64,000 bases of DNA from Cunninghamia lanceolata (Eukaryota; Streptophyta; Pinopsida; Cupressales; Cupressaceae), in assembly GCA_027924645.1 (NCBI GenBank), contig BSBN01000040.1, positions 930,001-994,000 on the forward strand, given 5' to 3'. Positions within the stretch are counted from its first letter, which is position 1, and every line of letters starts with the position of its first letter. Shown here in pieces: positions 59,183-64,000 of the stretch. Both the position numbers and the translations under genes were made by a program. The notes beneath the pieces are model-generated. The model saw only the letters and a program-made list of their open reading frames with translations. It was not told where the DNA came from and did no database searches.

Positions 59183-61117
59183 TGTCATGCCCACATTTCC
59201 CATGCAGTCACGACACACAAACACACATGTTATATCCACATTTTCCATGTGGTCATGACACGAACTACGAAAAACTTTTCTACCTATCCCTAGGAACCCC
59301 CTCGCACGCATCTGCGTGCTTGGTGGCAAAACGTCTAAGGCGTAAACATGTCAACATAACCACGAAGGTGATGGCCGTCTAGGGGGTATGCGACACGTAG
59401 TGTGTCGCTTCTAGGGTTAGACTGATTTAATCTGAACCCTAAGTTTCCTAGGTGAAGATGATCTCACCGACAACGAACCCTAATTAAACTCAGATCAAGA
59501 AGTGATTAAATGGTAGAATGACGCATGATTCAAGTGGAATGATGGATTTAAAAATAATTAAAACAACGCATAAAATAATCCCTAAAAATCTAGCAAAATT
59601 TCGACAGCATAACGTGTTTTTAATAAATGCAAAAATAAATTTTAAAATAAGACATCAATGAAATCCTAAATAAAATTTAAGAGTAACAAGACTAAATTAA
59701 AATTTAAGGATGAATTCAAAACGATACGAAGTAACAATTAAAAATTAAAATAAATGAAAAACGTCAAATAAATCTAAAAGGAAGAGTTGAGTCCATTATT
59801 AAATATAATTTTGGCATTATATTTAATAGCTTACTCAAAAATTTAATTGAAGAGGGAGGAGAGTTTAATAACTCTCCCCGTTAAATAATGGTAAAAATAG
59901 ATCAATAATTAAAAAATGCTAAAATCACGTTAAATAAAATAAAGGAAAATAAAATAAAATAAAATAAAATAAAATCTCAACTAAGACGAATTTAAATCTA
60001 GGGTAAAATACTCTACCTAATAAGAATAAAAATTAATCCCCCAAATAAAATGCAACCACAAGGCAAATGAAATAAGTAAAAATTCAAATAAAACAACTAA
60101 AATATTAAAAATAGAGTAAGACCAAGGAATTAAGGTGCATGGCAAAAGAGAGTTCTCAAAACAAAATAAATAGAATTAAATCAAATCCTCACAAATATGA
60201 ATTACTCTCAAAAAGGAAAATATTATTGCTTCCCTAAAAGTAAAACACCCCTAATCCCTATTTTACAATTGTTATCTAACTACAAGATGCCCTAATCTTA
60301 TTCTAATGATATCTCGTTTGTTGCCCTAACTCATTCTCTCATTTCTTTTCTTTCTTTGTGTGCAGGTAGGGTTTGGGAAGCCATTGGAGGTCATGGAAAA
60401 ACCTGCTCCTAACCTCCCTGGAGGTATACACAGAGGCTGGATCCATTTATTTATTATGATTCTATACAAATATATATCATTTTTTTTAAAGCAGACATAT
60501 GTGAATCAAAGTAATCTGCTAAAGGAGTTAAGGGTAGCATTTTTTTTTTTGGGTGTTGCAGATATGGGATGGAGGTGGGTCGACGGTGGCGGCGGCGGAC
60601 CCAACACGGTGGGGGCGGAGAGAGTTTCGGCAGAGGTGTGAGGGGGGGTTGGATGTGTTGGGAGAGGCGAGTGGAGGGTGGAGGTTTAGCCGGAGGGTGC
60701 TAACGCTGCTGTGGGGAGGTGCGCGGAGGACATGGTGTTTGGAGGTCGTGGGGTGTGCCCCCACCCACACCCGCGGGTGTGGGTGGAGGCTCCGCCTCCC
60801 CCACACCCCTTTTCTGCCGTGAGACGGGGGCTGTGGGCACTGCCCACAGTCCCCCTTTGATATTTTTTTTGTGTTAATTGTTTTTTTTTTTGTTTTTAAA
60901 TTTCTCTGTAGTATATGATATATAGTATTTAGATATATATACATATTTATATATAAATATATATACACATGTATATATATTTATATATATACACGATTTT
61001 CTAGAAATATATTCTTTCTCTTTTTTTATAACAATTACAGTATTTATATATATATATATATTTATATAAATATATATACACATGTATATATACACATGTA
61101 TATATACACATGTATAT

Positions 61118-61156
<39 letters not shown>

Positions 61157-63923
61157 GTATTTTTCAGAAATATAACCCCTCTTTTTTTTAAAAAAATAGT
61201 ATATACATTGTATGTAAACAAATTGAAATAACAGCAACATTCATTGAATACTAACAAAATACTATTTTTTTTGCAACGAAATTAGATTTACAGCACTCTA
61301 TTTTTTTTGAAAGCATAAAATATATATACAGAATATAATTAAACTCTCCCCCTTTTTTTTTTCACACAAGGAAAAGCAACAGTAAGGTAGAAGGCTAAAT
61401 TTCACATAAGTTTCAGATAGCTTTCCTTTCTTATCCCACAATAACCACTAGTAATATAACAGTCCAATATACAAATAGAAAACTACTAAAACATTTTCTT
61501 CCTTTCTTTCGCATTCACTAAAATTCTTCTAAAACTTTCACATGCATATATTTCCTTTGCAAGGATTAATGACAGAAATGTAGCATACATTTGCTCTATC
61601 TTTCATGGTATAAAATGAACTCTATTCAACAATTTTCACACACATAAATATCTCTTTGAAAAGAATGCGCCAGAAAATTAAAACAACTCATGCATATTTT
61701 TTTTTTGAAGGAAGATAATAGAAATTTTGTTTATATCTATTTTCACATCTATTCCTCAATACATTGCCAACTTCACAATAAGGAAAATAGACAGTTTTAA
61801 GTAAAATAAAACAAAAGTTTATATTACACTAAAATCACAGCCATTCTATGGCAAGTTTCATAATAAACTTTCACTAAAATACAATACATTAAGGCCATAA
61901 TGACCATGGCTCCAACAACCATTAAAACACTACAACACCACACAAGAGAAGCTCTTCAACCACTTCATTTTCTTTCCAATCTAATCCTGCAATAAACACA
62001 ACACAAGAAACAAAACCAACCACTTCCAAAAAGCTCTCCTCCCTACCATAGATCCGCAAGTGGGTCACCCCCGAGCTGGGGAGGTAGGAAAATCCACACG
62101 GGTGTACACTCCACAACAAAATAAAAATATCATCAACACAAAACAACCCATAGGATTATCACAAAACTCAACTCATACACATGAGTTGTGGAGGGTAGGG
62201 AATGGACCCCTCAACTTCAAAGGGTTCCCAAAAGATGAAATATCAACTCATGGCCTCAAGCCAAACTCTCCAACACCATTTTCCACAAAAATCACAATAA
62301 TCTCCATGGCACTCTTGCCATTAATAATATGCTCAACAATAAAAGCCCTCAAGGCATAAACACAAAATAAGTGGGAGAGACCTCAAGGAGGTTCCTTTCC
62401 CCTACCCATGACAAGTTGAGCATTACCTCCATTGGAGGTGCTCTCACCATACACCCATCCCAACAACACAATGCAAAAAGACAAAACAACCAAAACAAAA
62501 AAAAACACAATACATTACATAAGCTAGGGTGAAAAAATAAGTTAAGAGGCCTACATTCAAAGCCCTTATAATGGAATTAAGTTGGCGAAGAGCTCCAAGC
62601 CTTCCCAAGCCTTCCAATCCTTCAAGCAATGCCTCTAACTCTCCCAAACTCCTCCAAAAATTAGCAATAACCATAAAATTCAAGAACCCCACACTCCTCA
62701 ACAAGAGGAGATAATATAGGCCATGAATTTGGCCTTGAGGAATGAGAAGGTGACACTTGTCACCTTCTCCTTCCTCCTCCCATGCCACTTGCAAGGGAGA
62801 GGAAGTGTGAGGATGACAAGTGTCATCCTCTCATTCCCTCTCAATCCTCACCTTATCCACTTGTGCTCTCACACATGTGTGAGAGGACAAGTGGTGAGGT
62901 GGCAACACCACTCACACCCACAAGAGGATAAGGAATGCCATATGGCATCCTCCTATTCTCTCAAGCAGCCATCTTCCTCCAAGATGCTCTCACACGTGTG
63001 TGAGAGTCTTGGGGGAAGCTCCCACACAATTGGGAGTCTTGGAGACCTCCCAAGTCTTCCTTGGGAAAGGGTTCCCACACCTTGGGAAGGGAGATGAGTC
63101 TCTTCCAAGGCATGACTCATCTCCCACTTCCCTTATTTCAAATTTTCGTCACTTTTACTAAACTAAGGTTTAGAGTGACCAAACTTGAGTCAAATCTAGG
63201 GTTAGATAGTCCAAGTTGACCCTAGACTCAAGGGTAACCACCTAGGGTAGCTTTTGGGACTCTAGGGTTCACAAGGGGGTTAAAAATCACATTTAAATAG
63301 CCTCAAAATAAAATAAATACCAAGTAGTGTAAATCAAGTAAAATTATACAACACTCATTATTAACTAAATAGACAAGGGGTACTAAGGCCGAAATAATAA
63401 AAATTAAATCAATTACTTAAATCAACATTCAAATTCAAATGTGATCCTTATCCCTCTTGGGAATGGATCGGATTTACAGGGGATAACATAGTGTGAATTC
63501 TACCTCCGATTTTCCCATGGCTAGGGAATGTGAAACCTGCACATCTCGATCAAGTGTCAGTCATATCATGGAAATCATAGCTGAAGTAACTAGAATTAAA
63601 TTCACGGAATTCGAATACATCAATAAACATCAATACATAACTCCAATTTAAACTGCATTTTAAATCATATGTCAAATAGTTCACATCACATAAATAACTA
63701 AAATCTCATAGCAATATAACATCTACTATATCCCATATGTCAAACTACAAAATTTCATCCAATATGATCAAACCAAATCACATATGTCAAAACAGTGCCC
63801 TATCATAATCAGGAGGTAAAACATCAAGTCTGCATAATGAAGCATAGTCACCAATGTCTGATAATGTCATCACATAATAGCATAATCGATCAAAATAAGG
63901 GAGGTAAAATAACCGGCCTCACA
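59183..63923 (-). repeat. 5' LTR of the younger gypsy element
   Basis: 4741 bp, about 100 bp longer than its partner, mainly because of expanded TA and CA repeats (about 61030-61157). It carries the palindrome array (about 62744-63125) and a damaged GC hairpin (about 60750-60810). Confidence 0.93.
61030..61157 (+). repeat. TA/CA microsatellite expansion
   Basis: Several ATATACACATGTAT units followed by about a dozen CA and then TA repeats. The other LTR has only a short TA run at the homologous place (about 51033-51050). Confidence 0.9.
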
Positions 63924-63928
63924 GTAAG

Positions 63929-64000
63929 GAGCATAATTCTTCTCATATGGTTTCAATTTTCTATATTCATAAGCAATAATCTTTCCCATCCTGGACAAAT
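63929..64000 (-). pseudogene. pol: Older Ty3/gypsy RNase H, 5' part (runs off the window)
   Basis: Minus-strand reading gives GMGKIIAYEYRKLKPYEKNYAPYD, quoted here only as its landmarks IIAYE, RKLKPYEKNYA and the junction at GTAAG. It joins exactly to LELVALVHALQ at 49173 once the younger element and one TSD are removed. The remainder of this older element (RT, gag, 5' LTR) must lie to the right, outside the window. Confidence 0.88.

Larger units (their letters stand above)
49179..63923 (-). mobile_element. Younger Ty3/gypsy LTR retrotransposon with 4.6-4.7-kb LTRs
   Basis: The LTRs 49179-53816 and 59183-63923 begin TGTCATGCC and end GGCCTCACA. The TSD is GTAAG (49174-49178 and 63924-63928). 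When the element is removed, the older gypsy's RNase H frame rejoins across the site. The PBS (TGGTATCAAAGC in element sense) and the PPT (AGGGGGGGAGGA) are in place. The 5.4-kb interior encodes gag, protease, RT, RNase H and integrase on the minus strand, broken by many stops, several frameshifts and a TRIM insertion. Sampled LTR divergence runs from roughly 1-3% in most places to about 6% in the first 350 bp. Confidence 0.95.

Overview
This is a stretch of plant nuclear DNA, most likely from a gymnosperm (conifer or relative). It is AT-rich and gene-poor and is built mainly of retroelements nested inside one another. The gymnosperm assignment is an inference. It rests on very long LTRs, a GIY-YIG-bearing Penelope-like element of the kind reported from conifers, and a host gene whose last visible intron has no recognisable end in the window.

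Layout. (1) 1-3136: the 3' part of a nucleobase-ascorbate transporter (NAT) gene on the + strand. Three exons and their splice sites can be read, but the middle exon carries a 35-bp duplication plus filler that introduces a stop, so it is probably a pseudogene. (2) 3137-5614: non-coding, with degenerate repeats. (3) 5615-13069: a three-copy 118-bp tandem array whose second copy is split by a complete, nearly pristine Ty1/copia element (5784-12879, TSD ATCCG, one open 1384-residue Gag-Pol frame, LTRs with about two substitutions). (4) 13070-20913: mostly unrecognised DNA with a decayed LINE 3' end (15783-16720) and possible LTR relics. (5) 20919-44196: a 23.3-kb element with about 4.8-kb LTRs, TSD GGTTA, an initiator-Met PBS, a polypurine tract and a non-coding 3.9-kb interior, the architecture of a LARD. 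A 5'-truncated Penelope-like element (about 23113-25510) sits in its left LTR and an older copia of the same group (34699-41968, TSD CATAA) in its right LTR. (6) 44202-49178 and 63929-64000: an old Ty3/gypsy element on the minus strand, probable 3' LTR plus integrase and RNase H, cut in two inside RNase H by (7) 49179-63923, a younger Ty3/gypsy element (TSD GTAAG, LTRs of 4.6-4.7 kb, broken gag-pol on the minus strand). Its RT is in turn interrupted by (8) a 350-bp TRIM (56277-56626, TSD ACCCA) with 147-bp LTRs and a 56-bp interior.

Relationships. Every boundary from (3) to (8) except the PLE is fixed by a 5-bp target-site duplication; the PLE boundary is fixed by the empty site in the other LTR of the LARD. 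Only the 5784-12879 copia looks capable of coding for its own movement. The LARD and the TRIM lack proteins and must have been mobilised by others. The second copia and both gypsies carry stops and frameshifts, and the stops are strikingly often TAG where glutamine (CAG) is expected, as expected if methylated CHG sites decay. The most unusual structural signals are a run of perfect palindromes and a GC-rich hairpin inside the young gypsy LTRs, and a hammerhead-ribozyme-like core at the 3' end of the Penelope-like element.
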